The notes under the pieces were generated by a model. It worked only from the letters and a program-made list of their open reading frames with translations. It was not told the origin of the DNA and ran no database searches. Shown here one piece after another: positions 8,901 to 15,567 of a stretch of DNA of 42,388 nucleotides. The position numbers and the translations under genes were made by a program. Every line of letters starts with the position of its first letter. The stretch's first letter is position 1. Source of the stretch: a virus; the IMG/VR virus record IMGVR_UViG_3300034103_000802, positions 1-42,388 of that record, one strand, 5' to 3'.

Positions 8901-9548
8901 GTTTGTCGAGCCCTCGGTTAGAGCGTCGGTCGTCCCCGGCGACGGCACGATCTCCACGTAGGCCGACCCGGACCAGCGATATGCCTTGCCGGTAGACGTC
9001 GCCACGTAAATCTTGCCGGTCTCTCCGGTCGCTGGGAACGCACTCTGGGTCGAGTATTCGAGGACGTCGTCGACGTAGCTGGGAAGCTGTGCAGACGGCA
9101 CGAGTCCGTTCACGAGAGTCGCGTAGCTGCCAGACGCCTGCTTGCCGTCGAGCGCTGTCTGGAGTCCAGTCACGTCCGAGATCGTGTGCGTGTGAGCGGT
9201 GGACGCCTTAGCAGCCAAAGCTGCCGTCAGTCCTGTGACTTCAACGATCGCGTGCGTGTGCTGTGCGGTCGCAGCCGAAACGTCTTGCAGAGTCAAAACT
9301 ACGCTTCCGGTCCTGCCCTGCACGGACACGACAGGAGGATCCGACGCACTGATCGTGAACGATCCGCCCGCCGTGCTGATCGCGATGTTCTTGCCGGCCG
9401 CGATTGGATTGACGCCGACAAGCTGCGTGAGAGCAGTGTTGTACACGGCGGCCGGGCCGATGCCGCCACCGACTGTCAGCGTGACGCCGGGCTCGGCGCC
9501 GGAGACGGCGATGTCGATCGGGGTGAGCGTGACGTTGACCTCAACCAT
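5985..9548 (-). CDS. Giant multidomain tail fibre / adhesin
   Basis: 1187 residues, ATG behind GGGAGATCC. Residues 1-440 carry several degenerate repeats of about 40 residues (NGKTGTVSLTSVDVSAASAS, then H-x-H-V-A-A-NIT). A Gly-rich hinge follows at about 440-450. Then come FN3 at about 481-578, two tandem LamG-like domains at about 583-795 and 799-1021 (each starting DPFFSSVALLLHADGSGSTF and ending TVPTAAFP), and an F5/8 type C-like galactose-binding domain at about 1027-1187 (AFDKATVPND, IQYDFGDG). The domains predict glycan binding at several points. It is by far the longest gene in the window and the likely main receptor-binding fibre. The two LamG-coding stretches are also similar at DNA level. 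Confidence 0.88.
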   Translation of the reverse strand: MVEVNVTLTPIDIAVSGAEPGVTLTVGGGIGPAAVYNTALTQLVGVNPIAAGKNIAISTAGGSFTISASDPPVVSVQGRTGSVVLTLQDVSAATAQHTHAIVEVTGLTAALAAKASTAHTHTISDVTGLQTALDGKQASGSYATLVNGLVPSAQLPSYVDDVLEYSTQSAFPATGETGKIYVATSTGKAYRWSGSAYVEIVPSPGTTDALTEGSTNLYFTSSRALSAVQSALDGKAATSHTHVAANITNLTTVANVVSVNGITGTPSIVAGANVTVSTSGSSITIAGAGNVASVNGKTGTVSLTSVDVSAASASHSHVAANITDLTSVANVVSVNGKAGVVSLVAADVTAASASHGHSYVTSLNGGTGGITIVAGSNVTVTTAASSITIAAAASAGGGGGGDYTLPTASDTVLGGIKVGANLTITDGVLAATGGGGGGGSFSWSSVPASPSASGSNGDVAYDASYFYVKSASGWRRTAIASWTPLGSPTSVTAAGGNSQATVSWTAPAETGGYAITDYVVQYSSNNGSSWTTFADGTSTDTSAVVTSLTNGTAYMFRVAAVTATGTGPYSSASDSVTPGVASDPFFSSVALLLHADGSGSTFVDSSGTPKTITAVGGATQSTAQSKWGGKSLALNGSDANLSLPSSALAFTGDFVIEGWIYLISNPIYSSIVETRASPSFADFVAGVYPIGGGHRLDFVTAGGVRLTGSSTSVPLGSWSHFAFVRSSGVISAYVDGVRDATQLSYSASISPASATALIGRNVDGNFINGYIDDLRITVGSARGYTGSTITVPTAAFPEGAAGSDPFFSSVALLLHADGSGSTFVDSSGAPKTITANGNATQSATQSKWGGKSLAMDGQNGTYLSVPATGLSFGTGDFCIEGWWYFTAPSAYQYFMASDSMNGGYFQWALNGMASNAIGIGRTNVDWPLVWSGHNIQANTWTHVAVSRASGVARCYVNGTRIGNEISDSTNFTTGPNALHIGRQAATGAMTGYIDDLRITVGSARGMTGATITVPTAAFPDAGPPVSFVAIPLMTSATAPSGTASASAILGAGLDAWRAFDKATVPNDSTFYGSPSPATNSWIQYDFGDGSASGIGGYTITSRNLSGYGDSSSNLSQVPSAWTLSGSSDGTTYTVIDTRTGESFTPGQTRTFTLSSPAAYRVYRWTWTANPAGGAVIVPKIQLVAPAD

Positions 9549-9549
9549 C

Positions 9550-9900
9550 TCACGGATCTCCCACTGTGATCTTGCCGCTCAGGACGGTTCTCGTGATGAC
9601 GCCCGGCGCGACCCACCGCAGATACCAGCGAAGCTTGTCCTGAGGGTTCAACGAGAGCGTCTGAGACTCTTGGAGAGAGAGATTGATCTGCCCCGAAGCG
9701 AGATTGACGCTCGTGATCGTGAAGCTCAACACGTCTTCTGTTCCGGTGACGACGCCGTTGCTCACGCTCGTCACCTTGTAGATCTTCGAGGTGAACTCGT
9801 AGCCGGTCAGTGGGATCGACGCATCGACGAGGATTCCAAACTCGTCGCCTCGAACGAACGACAAATCGAGTGTCTGCGGAAGGACTGCGTACTCAGCCAA
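9550..9900 (-). CDS. Fibre adaptor-like protein, paralogue A
   Basis: 116 residues. The best-supported start is TTG 9900 (LAEYAVLPQTLDLSFVRGDE), because GGAG lies nine bases upstream. It shares the LP-x-x-LDLSF-x-RGDEFG opening and the SLQESQTLSLNPQDK, then RTVLSG, ending with the protein at 5618-5941. A tail or baseplate adaptor joining the large fibre encoded just downstream is plausible. The stop is two bases from the fibre's ATG, so the two are likely translated together. Confidence 0.75.
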   Translation of the reverse strand: MAEYAVLPQTLDLSFVRGDEFGILVDASIPLTGYEFTSKIYKVTSVSNGVVTGTEDVLSFTITSVNLASGQINLSLQESQTLSLNPQDKLRWYLRWVAPGVITRTVLSGKITVGDP

Positions 9901-9906
9901 GAGTCA

Positions 9907-10029
9907 CTACTCCTTCGCAAACGAGGCGTAGGCGACAGAGACGGCGGCAGCCGCCTTCGGAGCCTCCCGCTCCAGTGCGGAAGGATCTGCGGAGAGCCAC
10001 GTCAAAAATGAGAGAATCCATGCCCACAT
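9907..10029 (-). CDS. 40-residue amphipathic membrane peptide, lysis region
   Basis: Short gene from ATG 10029 behind AAGGGTGG, ending at TAG 9907-9909. The product starts MWAWILSFLTWLSADPSALE and continues as an Ala-rich helix to FAKE. The Trp-rich hydrophobic N-terminus suggests membrane insertion, with a cytoplasmic or periplasmic Ala/Lys helix. It fills the gap between a two-helix membrane protein and the tail adaptor exactly, with three bases to the upstream stop. It could be a lysis accessory such as an antiholin or a spanin-like partner, but this is a guess. Confidence 0.6.
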   Translation of the reverse strand: MWAWILSFLTWLSADPSALEREAPKAAAAVSVAYASFAKE

Positions 10030-10032
10030 GCG

Positions 10033-10299
10033 TCACCACCCTTCGCCGTGATTCAGGACTTGATGCCCATCGGCGTCGACGCGAGCGTGAACGAGCCTCG
10101 CCTGCTGGTCTTGCTGGGGCGGCTTCTCGGCGACGAGCATCACCCACAGAACCCCCTTGGCGATCCTCGCAATGAATCGCAGGACAGGACGCTCTGGCGT
10201 CTTCGGGCGAAGCGGCGACGCCGGCGACGCTGCCAGCCACCAGCCGAACGCCAGACACACGACGCCGGCCATGAGTGCGTATCTATAGTGCTGCTTCAT
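10033..10299 (-). CDS. Two-helix membrane protein, holin candidate
   Basis: 88 residues, ATG 10299 behind GGGGAGCAGCG, overlapping the peptidase stop as ATGA. Two hydrophobic segments are visible: residues about 8-25 (ALMAGVVCLAFGWWLAAS) and about 44-58 (IARIAKGVLWVMLV), followed by a polar tail rich in Q, H and D. Size and topology fit a class II holin. It lies in a run of five genes coding for membrane or exported proteins, supporting a lysis cassette. No specific family was recognised. Confidence 0.65.
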   Translation of the reverse strand: MKQHYRYALMAGVVCLAFGWWLAASPASPLRPKTPERPVLRFIARIAKGVLWVMLVAEKPPQQDQQARLVHARVDADGHQVLNHGEGW

Positions 10300-11390
10300 C
10301 GCTGCTCCCCGGGTTGTAGCCATGCGCCGTGGTCGAGTTCGCGATATGCGAAACCGTTGACGCCACCGATCGCGAACGAGTCGCCCTGCGCGAGAATCGC
10401 CTCAGCCTCCTCGCGAGTCATCCAGAACGACCCGTCAGGCTGATCAGGGGGAAGCTTTCCGCCGCGACACCACGTCCCGCCCCACGAGTTGACGCACAAA
10501 GCACCGTCGCGAGGGTTCTTCATCCCATTCTCTGCGGCGTTGGCGGCGTGGCGGGTCGCCACCAGCGCCATGCAGTGCCCCCAATGCCCACCGCGTGGGA
10601 GGTGGCCGTCCTCGTCCCTGACGTTCGTCGCAGCGAATCCCACGTCCGAACATATGGGCACGCAATAACCTGACTCGATCGCCGCACAAAGCTCGTCCCA
10701 CGTCTTCACTTGGGCGACCGCACGTGCCGTGTGCTTGTTCGCCTCCTTGGCGAGATCGAGCGGGACTCCAGAGTTGCCCCACTGGCGAGAGAGAGGGATC
10801 GAGTAATTCGTCAGGTCGACGCTTCCGTACTTTTGCTTGTACAGAATCCCGCCGATGCCGGGCTGCTTGCACTTGCCGGAGACCCACCTCGCGGCGGCGG
10901 CTCCATAACTTCCATCAGAAAATCCTGCGTTGGTCACGGGAGGAATTCTTCCGGACGTCCGACTTCCGCCGTAAATGCTGGAAGTGTCGCACTCCAGCGG
11001 AGGATTCGGCAGAACGCCAGTCTCGTGATCCACGCACTGACCTATGTACGCCCCCAAGGCCCACCCGAATGAAACGCACGTCCCGGCGTTGCCCTGATTC
11101 CACGCGGAGAACGGAGTTCCGTACACCTTGCGGTGACACTTGTCGGCGTATCGGTAGAGGTACGTGTCCTTGCCCTTAGCCTTCGCGATCGCCTCCGCAC
11201 CGGCCTGAGCGAACGTCGGCTCTTTCAGTTCGCCGAGAAACTCTCGCGTGGCCGTCGGATTCGGTTGATAGCCGAAGTTGTTGTCGATCCCTTGCGCAGC
11301 CTTGTACGTCAGGAACTGAACGACCGCGCCGACGAACGACGCGACGACGACGAACGCAAGGGCGGAGACTGTGATCCTACTTCGTGGCAT
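10296..11390 (-). CDS. Membrane-anchored papain-like (C1) cysteine peptidase
   Basis: 364 residues. An N-terminal helix at about 7-27 (TVSALAFVVVASFVGAVVQF) looks like an uncleaved signal anchor. The papain-type catalytic set is readable: Gln99 (oxyanion), Cys105 in NAGTCVSFGWA, His272 in GGHWGHCMALV, and Asn301 in CVNSWGGTWC. The Cys-rich body suggests disulphides, so it probably acts outside the cytoplasm. C1 peptidases are uncommon in phages. The surrounding small membrane proteins suggest it belongs to the lysis or envelope-disruption module, perhaps cutting peptide cross-links or a surface protein. Substrate unknown. The start overlaps the upstream gene by 14 bases. Confidence 0.85.
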   Translation of the reverse strand: MPRSRITVSALAFVVVASFVGAVVQFLTYKAAQGIDNNFGYQPNPTATREFLGELKEPTFAQAGAEAIAKAKGKDTYLYRYADKCHRKVYGTPFSAWNQGNAGTCVSFGWALGAYIGQCVDHETGVLPNPPLECDTSSIYGGSRTSGRIPPVTNAGFSDGSYGAAAARWVSGKCKQPGIGGILYKQKYGSVDLTNYSIPLSRQWGNSGVPLDLAKEANKHTARAVAQVKTWDELCAAIESGYCVPICSDVGFAATNVRDEDGHLPRGGHWGHCMALVATRHAANAAENGMKNPRDGALCVNSWGGTWCRGGKLPPDQPDGSFWMTREEAEAILAQGDSFAIGGVNGFAYRELDHGAWLQPGEQR

Positions 11391-11841
11391 CTGCGGCGGC
11401 CCTTGAGATGTCGTGCATGGCAGAGACCCACTTCGCACGTTCCTGCGGCGTCACTGGGCCACCGTCTGTTCCGAGAGTCTCTTCGAGGTACGCGCGGATA
11501 GCAGCGACAACCTTGGGCTGCCGCTGCCCGATGCTCTCTCCACGGCAGCGAAGCTCGCGCGCGGCAATGCGGAGGTCGTCGAAAGCGACGCCGGTCTTGA
11601 GCCGAGGCTCTGCGAGAGTCCCGTCGTGCTGGATGCAGTCGCCGACCTCTGCCGTGAGGGAAGACACGATCGCAGCGTCATCCGCTGCCGTAGGCCCCAT
11701 GAAAAGACCCTTCAGTACGAGACCGGCCGGCGGCTGCGGGATCGGAGAAACACCGTCCGAGTCTCGGCCGCTCGCCGCCCACATGAGCAACGCAACGGCG
11801 ACGAGGACGCCGGCTGCGATCTGACGTTGAATCAAAGTCAT
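11377..11841 (-). CDS. Hypothetical exported/membrane-anchored protein
   Basis: 154 residues, ATG 11841 overlapping the upstream stop as ATGA. Residues about 7-25 form one hydrophobic helix (IAAGVLVAVALLMWAAS), then a Pro-rich linker and a helical soluble domain of about 110 residues. That domain has a C-R-x-C-like pair of Cys (GDCIQ and ELRCRG). It would be type II membrane-anchored and periplasmic. It is probably a lysis accessory or peptidase partner, given the tight operon with the C1 peptidase. I recognise no family. Confidence 0.7.
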   Translation of the reverse strand: MTLIQRQIAAGVLVAVALLMWAASGRDSDGVSPIPQPPAGLVLKGLFMGPTAADDAAIVSSLTAEVGDCIQHDGTLAEPRLKTGVAFDDLRIAARELRCRGESIGQRQPKVVAAIRAYLEETLGTDGGPVTPQERAKWVSAMHDISRAAADATK

Positions 11842-12101
11842 TCCTTGTCGCTCCCAGCCACGAGACACAGGGTGAGGTCGTTGATCGCCGCGATCGCCTT
11901 GTCGTCGAGAGTCGCAGTCGCGATGAGGCGGCTGCGGACCTCCGCGAGGCTCTCGATCGCGACCATGTAGCTCGGCGACTTGCGTGGCAGCGGGATCGAC
12001 GGCACGGCCGTCGAAGGCAGCGGCTGGCTCTTCGCGACGTTCTTCTGCTCAGGCCAGAGCAGCATGACAAGGGCGGCGGCGAGGATGCAGAGGTAGATCA
12101 C
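11838..12101 (-). CDS. Small membrane-anchored protein, lysis region
   Basis: 87 residues, from a GTG overlapping the upstream stop (GTGA). The N-terminus VIYLCILAAALVMLLW is a single transmembrane helix. A Pro-rich linker (PLPSTAVPSIPLPRKSP) follows, then a helical domain of 45 residues (SLAEVRSRLIATATLDDKA). One membrane span, a Pro-rich stretch and a helix resemble the layout of spanin-type proteins, though there is no direct family match. Translationally coupled on both sides. Confidence 0.7.
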   Translation of the reverse strand: MIYLCILAAALVMLLWPEQKNVAKSQPLPSTAVPSIPLPRKSPSYMVAIESLAEVRSRLIATATLDDKAIAAINDLTLCLVAGSDKE

Positions 12102-12472
12102 GTGGAGGCCCTCACGAGCGGTAGGAGAGACTGGACAACGCCGCCGGCCGCAAGCAGCACGACGGATCGGATGGCTGGGCGAAGAATGACCCAGAAAGGC
12201 AGGGCGTACATCGGCACGCATTTGTCGGCGACGGCGTCGAACAGGCTCGCGACGGCCGCGACAGCCCACAACTTCTTCTGTTCGCCGTCGGCCGGGATCG
12301 AGTCCAGCGCGGCCACGGCAAGTCTCAGAAGAGACGTCGCAAGCTCAGCGAAATCAGCGACAGACAGGCCGTCCGAGGCCAATTCTCTGGCGCGAGCGAC
12401 GTAGGCCGAGACCTTCTCGGCGAGGCCCGGCTCTTGGTTCGCGGCGGCAATAGCTGGCTCAGATACGGTCAC
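12098..12472 (-). CDS. Hypothetical helical protein with C-terminal membrane segment
   Basis: 124 residues, GTG start overlapping the upstream stop, with GGAGG five to six bases before it. The first 90 residues are helical and Ala-rich. The last 34 (ALPFWVILRPAIRSVVLLAA and GGVVQSLLPLV) are strongly hydrophobic, broken by two Arg. It could be a membrane-associated lysis regulator or holin-like protein. It starts the run of membrane genes that continues to 9907. Function unknown. Confidence 0.7.
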   Translation of the reverse strand: MTVSEPAIAAANQEPGLAEKVSAYVARARELASDGLSVADFAELATSLLRLAVAALDSIPADGEQKKLWAVAAVASLFDAVADKCVPMYALPFWVILRPAIRSVVLLAAGGVVQSLLPLVRAST

Positions 12473-12834
12473 TCGTCACCTCCAAGCCCGGCCCATGCAA
12501 TGCGATCGAAGCACTTCACGACCTTCCGACGTACATCGTGCGTGATGCGGCCGAAAAGCGGGCTTTCGGGCGATGCGACGATGGCGCTCATCATGGCCGA
12601 CGTCACCTCCTCGTCGATCGCCGGGAACAGGGCCGGGCACGCCGTGTGGATGCCGTTCTTCGTGAATCGTTTGACCGACTTGTGGATCTGGATCACGTCG
12701 TCGACGGTCGTGACCGCAGGCTCGTCGAGAATCCCGTCCGCCTCGATGGCTTGGGCCGTGGACTCATAGACGCTCTTCACGAGCAGCCTGTCGGAGATCA
12801 ACATGCCCCTGAGAATCTTCTCAAGTCTCGCCAT
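12469..12834 (-). CDS. Hypothetical helical protein
   Basis: 121 residues from ATG 12834, inside the last codons of the upstream gene (14-base overlap). All-helical, with no Cys pairs or membrane segment: MARLEKILRGMLISDRLLVK, then VKSVYESTAQAIEADGILDE, ending VRRKVVKCFDRIAWAGLGGD. It pairs with the 68-residue gene upstream and the membrane-associated gene downstream, both overlapping. No function can be assigned. Confidence 0.65.
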   Translation of the reverse strand: MARLEKILRGMLISDRLLVKSVYESTAQAIEADGILDEPAVTTVDDVIQIHKSVKRFTKNGIHTACPALFPAIDEEVTSAMMSAIVASPESPLFGRITHDVRRKVVKCFDRIAWAGLGGDE

Positions 12835-13027
12835 CGGTGGCCCACTGGAGGAAACGCTCTCCCTCCGGAGATAGGAGGATCGAGAGCAGGCAGTCCTTGA
12901 GACCGTCGCTGAGGGTGGTTTCGGCCTTGTTTTCCAGCCATTCGACGGCCTGCGAGAAGATCTCTGCCTTCTCTCGACGGTCGGTGGCTGCGAGGAAAAG
13001 CCGCGCATAGACGTAGAGCGGACCCAT
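12821..13027 (-). CDS. Small helical protein
   Basis: 68 residues, ATG behind GAGGAGAGCCTGC. Two or three amphipathic helices (YARLFLAATDRREKAEIFSQ and GLKDCLLSILLSPEGERF). The leader contains a copy of the post-stop motif (13041-13051) fused directly to the ribosome site, which suggests that a new transcription or processing unit begins here. Unrecognised. Confidence 0.7.
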   Translation of the reverse strand: MGPLYVYARLFLAATDRREKAEIFSQAVEWLENKAETTLSDGLKDCLLSILLSPEGERFLQWATDGET

Positions 13028-13040
13028 GCAGGCTCTCCTC

Positions 13041-13051
13041 GCATCCAGACT
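13041..13051 (-). repeat. Copy of the AGTCTGGATAC junction motif (GC variant)
   Basis: Reads AGTCTGGATGC on the minus strand, in the 39-base gap before the gene starting at 13027. Here the motif runs straight into the GAGGAG ribosome site rather than abutting the upstream stop. Confidence 0.6.
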
Positions 13052-13066
13052 ACACGGGGCCGCCGA

Positions 13067-13465
13067 TCACCCGGAAGTATCGACGAGCCCCTCCAGAAAT
13101 GTGGACGTCGCGTCCTCAGAGTCAGGCGACACCCGGAACACAGCCTCGGGGATGACCCTTGACGAGGCGGGCTCGGAGCGGGGGATGCCGCCGACGCGAC
13201 GCTTCTCGCGTTCCTCGTCGGTCCAGCCGGCCTGAAAAGCTAGGCAGGCAGCCTGAATTTCGGCCGTCGTCGGCAAGTACGCCTTGCGATGCCCGGTCTT
13301 CGAGTTGTGCCACGACTCGCGTCGCGGCAACCCAAGAGACTTGCGAGTCGTGTCGCAGCGGTCAGCCGAGATCCTGAGAGTCTGTGCAATTATCCGAGTC
13401 GGCGTGCCGGCGACCCACATCTGGGTGAACGTCGTCGTGCAGACCGTCGCCTTTATTCGAGCCAT
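13067..13465 (-). CDS. Small HTH DNA-binding-like protein, paralogue A
   Basis: 132 residues, ATG 13465 behind AAGGATGCCCG. The N-terminal half reads as a helix-turn-helix (TFTQMWVAGTPTRIIAQTLR to TTRKSLGLPRR), and the middle holds EIQAACLAFQAGWTDEEREK, then RRVGG. The block W-(T/S)-x-EERE-(K/R)-RRVG recurs in the gene at 15568-15888, so the two are paralogues. The HTH plus GLPRR spacing recalls GcrA-type or resolvase-type HTHs. A transcription-regulator role is inferred. It overlaps the glycosyltransferase frame by about 104 bases. Confidence 0.75.
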   Translation of the reverse strand: MARIKATVCTTTFTQMWVAGTPTRIIAQTLRISADRCDTTRKSLGLPRRESWHNSKTGHRKAYLPTTAEIQAACLAFQAGWTDEEREKRRVGGIPRSEPASSRVIPEAVFRVSPDSEDATSTFLEGLVDTSG

Positions 13466-14345
13466 CGGGCATCCTTGCCCCCCCCGGAACCCAAAACGAA
13501 ACACACCTCATGGACGGGTTGAGGTACAGATTCCCGCCCATGCTCTTGTGAAGTCCGACATGCTCGCAGTCTTGTCCATCGTAGACGCCCCTCAGGTAGT
13601 TCGACCTCCTGTAGACGGCAAGCTGGCCGAACGCAGAGTTCATCCTGACCGGCGGCGAGCCGACGGGCGGGTGCCAGAGATGGAACCAGAGCATGTCTCG
13701 GCGACGCTGCCACCAGTTCCAGCGGCACGCAAACGCGTCGTAGTGACACGCGGCCTGAATCGGAAACGCCGGCGGCCCCCACTCTACCCACGAGTAGCTC
13801 GCCATGCCGGCCGTGTCGGAGTGCTGCGGCAAGGACAGGTGCCCGACCGTGTTCATCACGCCGCCGACGCTGAACCCGCCCCACGGGTCCGTGTCGAACA
13901 CGACGACGAGGTCAGCCTCGACGCCGTCGACCCACTTCCGGCAGCGGTTGCGGTACTGAGCCAGCGGCACCGTGCGGCAAGTCTCGGTCGTGTGGTTCAG
14001 GTGCGGCAGGCCGAGGTCTTGAATCTCGCAAAAGGTCTGGCTGCCGTCGGCCCACGCCGAGAGGGCGTCTTTCGTATCGTCCGTCGAGTCGTTCTCGAAG
14101 ACGAACGCTTTCCAGTCAGAGAAGTAACTGCCGGCTGCCGAGACCGCCCCCAGAGTGAACGGCAGGAACGGCATCGCGTTGCGACAGATGGCTACGAATG
14201 CCACCTTGAGAGACTTGGCCGCAAGCAGCCCACGCTCCTCGAACTCGAAGTAGTCGTCAGCAAACTCTGCGTCTGGCGGCAGAAGCACGTCCGGGTGGTG
14301 CTGCCTTATTTCTTCGTATGACAGAGTTGCCACTTGAACTCCCAT
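13362..14345 (-). CDS. Glycosyltransferase-like protein, possibly frameshifted near C-terminus
   Basis: 327 residues in the frame as read. After about residue 47 it has a GT-A-like core: VAFVAICRNAMPFL, FVFENDSTDDT (83-91) and the DxD motif FDTD (150-153), typical of nucleotide-sugar and metal binding. The last about 35 residues (after SFWVPGG) are low-quality and overlap the next gene by 104 bases. They begin in a run of eight G (13478-13485 on plus, as C). One extra G would end the protein at 13453 as GGGKDARWLE, a normal short overlap. The N-terminus overlaps the upstream gene by 40 bases; a GTG 15 bases further in is an alternative start. Probably modifies host or virion glycans. Confidence 0.75.
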   Translation of the reverse strand: MGVQVATLSYEEIRQHHPDVLLPPDAEFADDYFEFEERGLLAAKSLKVAFVAICRNAMPFLPFTLGAVSAAGSYFSDWKAFVFENDSTDDTKDALSAWADGSQTFCEIQDLGLPHLNHTTETCRTVPLAQYRNRCRKWVDGVEADLVVVFDTDPWGGFSVGGVMNTVGHLSLPQHSDTAGMASYSWVEWGPPAFPIQAACHYDAFACRWNWWQRRRDMLWFHLWHPPVGSPPVRMNSAFGQLAVYRRSNYLRGVYDGQDCEHVGLHKSMGGNLYLNPSMRCVSFWVPGGARMPDGSNKGDGLHDDVHPDVGRRHADSDNCTDSQDLG

Positions 14346-14974
14346 GTGCCGTCCTCGGACGGCCAGTGATGGCAGAGGACTCTGCCCGTCGTGTTGAGCG
14401 TCGTCGCCTCTGGGTAGCCAAAAAACCCGCCGAGTGCTGGGTCCGACTCAGATCGTTCGACGGGCTTCGCATGGACGTGCATCGTCCTGATCGTCAGGCA
14501 GGGATTGATCACCTCCATTCCGCTCAGAGCGCCCCACCCTGCGATCACCGAGTCGCATCCGACGATACCCAGCGGAATCTCTGCCGAGAGCTTTGGGATC
14601 TCGCCGGCCACGAACGCCCACGAGTCTTGACTCCCGCTGTAGAAGCTTTCGTCTCTCATCCATCCAAGAAACCTCGGGCTCGACACCGTCTCCCACCTTG
14701 TGAGAGCGATGAGTCTATTGGGCTTCTTCAGCCCGACGAGCGAGTAGACGCTAGAGCCGAACGTGATGTCGGAGTTCGCGACGACACAGAGCGTGCCGCG
14801 ATACTTGCGGTTGCAATGCTCGACAAGCTCGTTGAACGTCAGCCTCTGGGTTGTGCCGTCGAGATACTCGACGCGGCTGAAGACTCCAGAGTTCTCGTTG
14901 TGTTCCCGGCAGGACCGTAGCTCGCGGTTGCGTTCTTCCGTGTCGGCTACGTAGCTCTGCGAGACGAGAATCAT
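14306..14974 (-). CDS. Hypothetical protein of sugar-modification cassette, glycosyltransferase-like
   Basis: 222 residues from an ATG overlapping the methyltransferase stop (ATGA). It begins MILVSQSYVADTEERNRELR and contains VVANSDITFGSS at about 73-84, reminiscent of the D-containing loop after strand 4 of GT-A folds. Also GWGALSGMEVINPCLTIRTM further on, as in family members that read a surface residue pattern. I cannot name the family. Its position between an FkbM methyltransferase and a GT-A-like gene supports a glycan-related role. Confidence 0.7.
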   Translation of the reverse strand: MILVSQSYVADTEERNRELRSCREHNENSGVFSRVEYLDGTTQRLTFNELVEHCNRKYRGTLCVVANSDITFGSSVYSLVGLKKPNRLIALTRWETVSSPRFLGWMRDESFYSGSQDSWAFVAGEIPKLSAEIPLGIVGCDSVIAGWGALSGMEVINPCLTIRTMHVHAKPVERSESDPALGGFFGYPEATTLNTTGRVLCHHWPSEDGTWEFKWQLCHTKK

Positions 14975-15564
14975 TCGCCGATCGCCCAGCAATGCCCGGG
15001 GTGAGCCAAGAGCGGGTGCGGGATCCTCGTGACACGCTTGCCGAGTCGCTCAAGCTCGACTGCGACTTCGGCGAACGTGTCGTGACACTCGACGACGAAC
15101 GTCGTTCGAGCCCAGCGGCCGGCGTCGACGCACCCCCGCAGGGCGATCACCTCGCCGCCCTCGATGTCCATCTTCACGAAGTCAGCACCGTCCTCGCACG
15201 CGTCGTCGAGAGTCAGGCACGGGATCTGAACCTCCTCGATCACCGGGACTGGCCGCATGCCCTCGCCGCCGATCGGGTGGACTTCGAGGATCGAGTTGTG
15301 ACCTGACGACGAGCGAATGTAGAACGGGATCTCGCCAGTCTCGTCGGCGATCGCCGCCTTGATCGCCGTGACGTTGTCGCCGGCCTGAAGCTTCGAGAAG
15401 TTCCTCTCGTCTGGCTCGAACGCCAGAACGGAGTCAAACAACTCAGCGAGCGGCTTCGTCCAACCGCCGACGTTCGCGCCGACGTCGACCGCCAGAGCCT
15501 TGCTCCTGAGACGATCGATCGCTTCCATCACGGGCTGCGTGAGCCAAATCTCTGTGCCGTCCAT
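14971..15564 (-). CDS. FkbM-family SAM-dependent methyltransferase
   Basis: 197 residues. The SAM-binding motif I is AVDVGANVGGWT (25-36), the acidic residue after strand 2 is in LAFEPDERNF, and the FkbM signature VKMDIEGGEV lies at 130-139. The length is a bit short of full FkbM proteins but the whole Rossmann core is present. FkbM enzymes O-methylate sugars or polyketides. With the two neighbouring glycosyltransferase-like genes it could alter surface polysaccharide or a virion glycan, for example to block superinfection. The start is three bases after the HTH gene's stop, behind GAGGATC. Confidence 0.88.
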   Translation of the reverse strand: MDGTEIWLTQPVMEAIDRLRSKALAVDVGANVGGWTKPLAELFDSVLAFEPDERNFSKLQAGDNVTAIKAAIADETGEIPFYIRSSSGHNSILEVHPIGGEGMRPVPVIEEVQIPCLTLDDACEDGADFVKMDIEGGEVIALRGCVDAGRWARTTFVVECHDTFAEVAVELERLGKRVTRIPHPLLAHPGHCWAIGE

Positions 15565-15567
15565 AAG

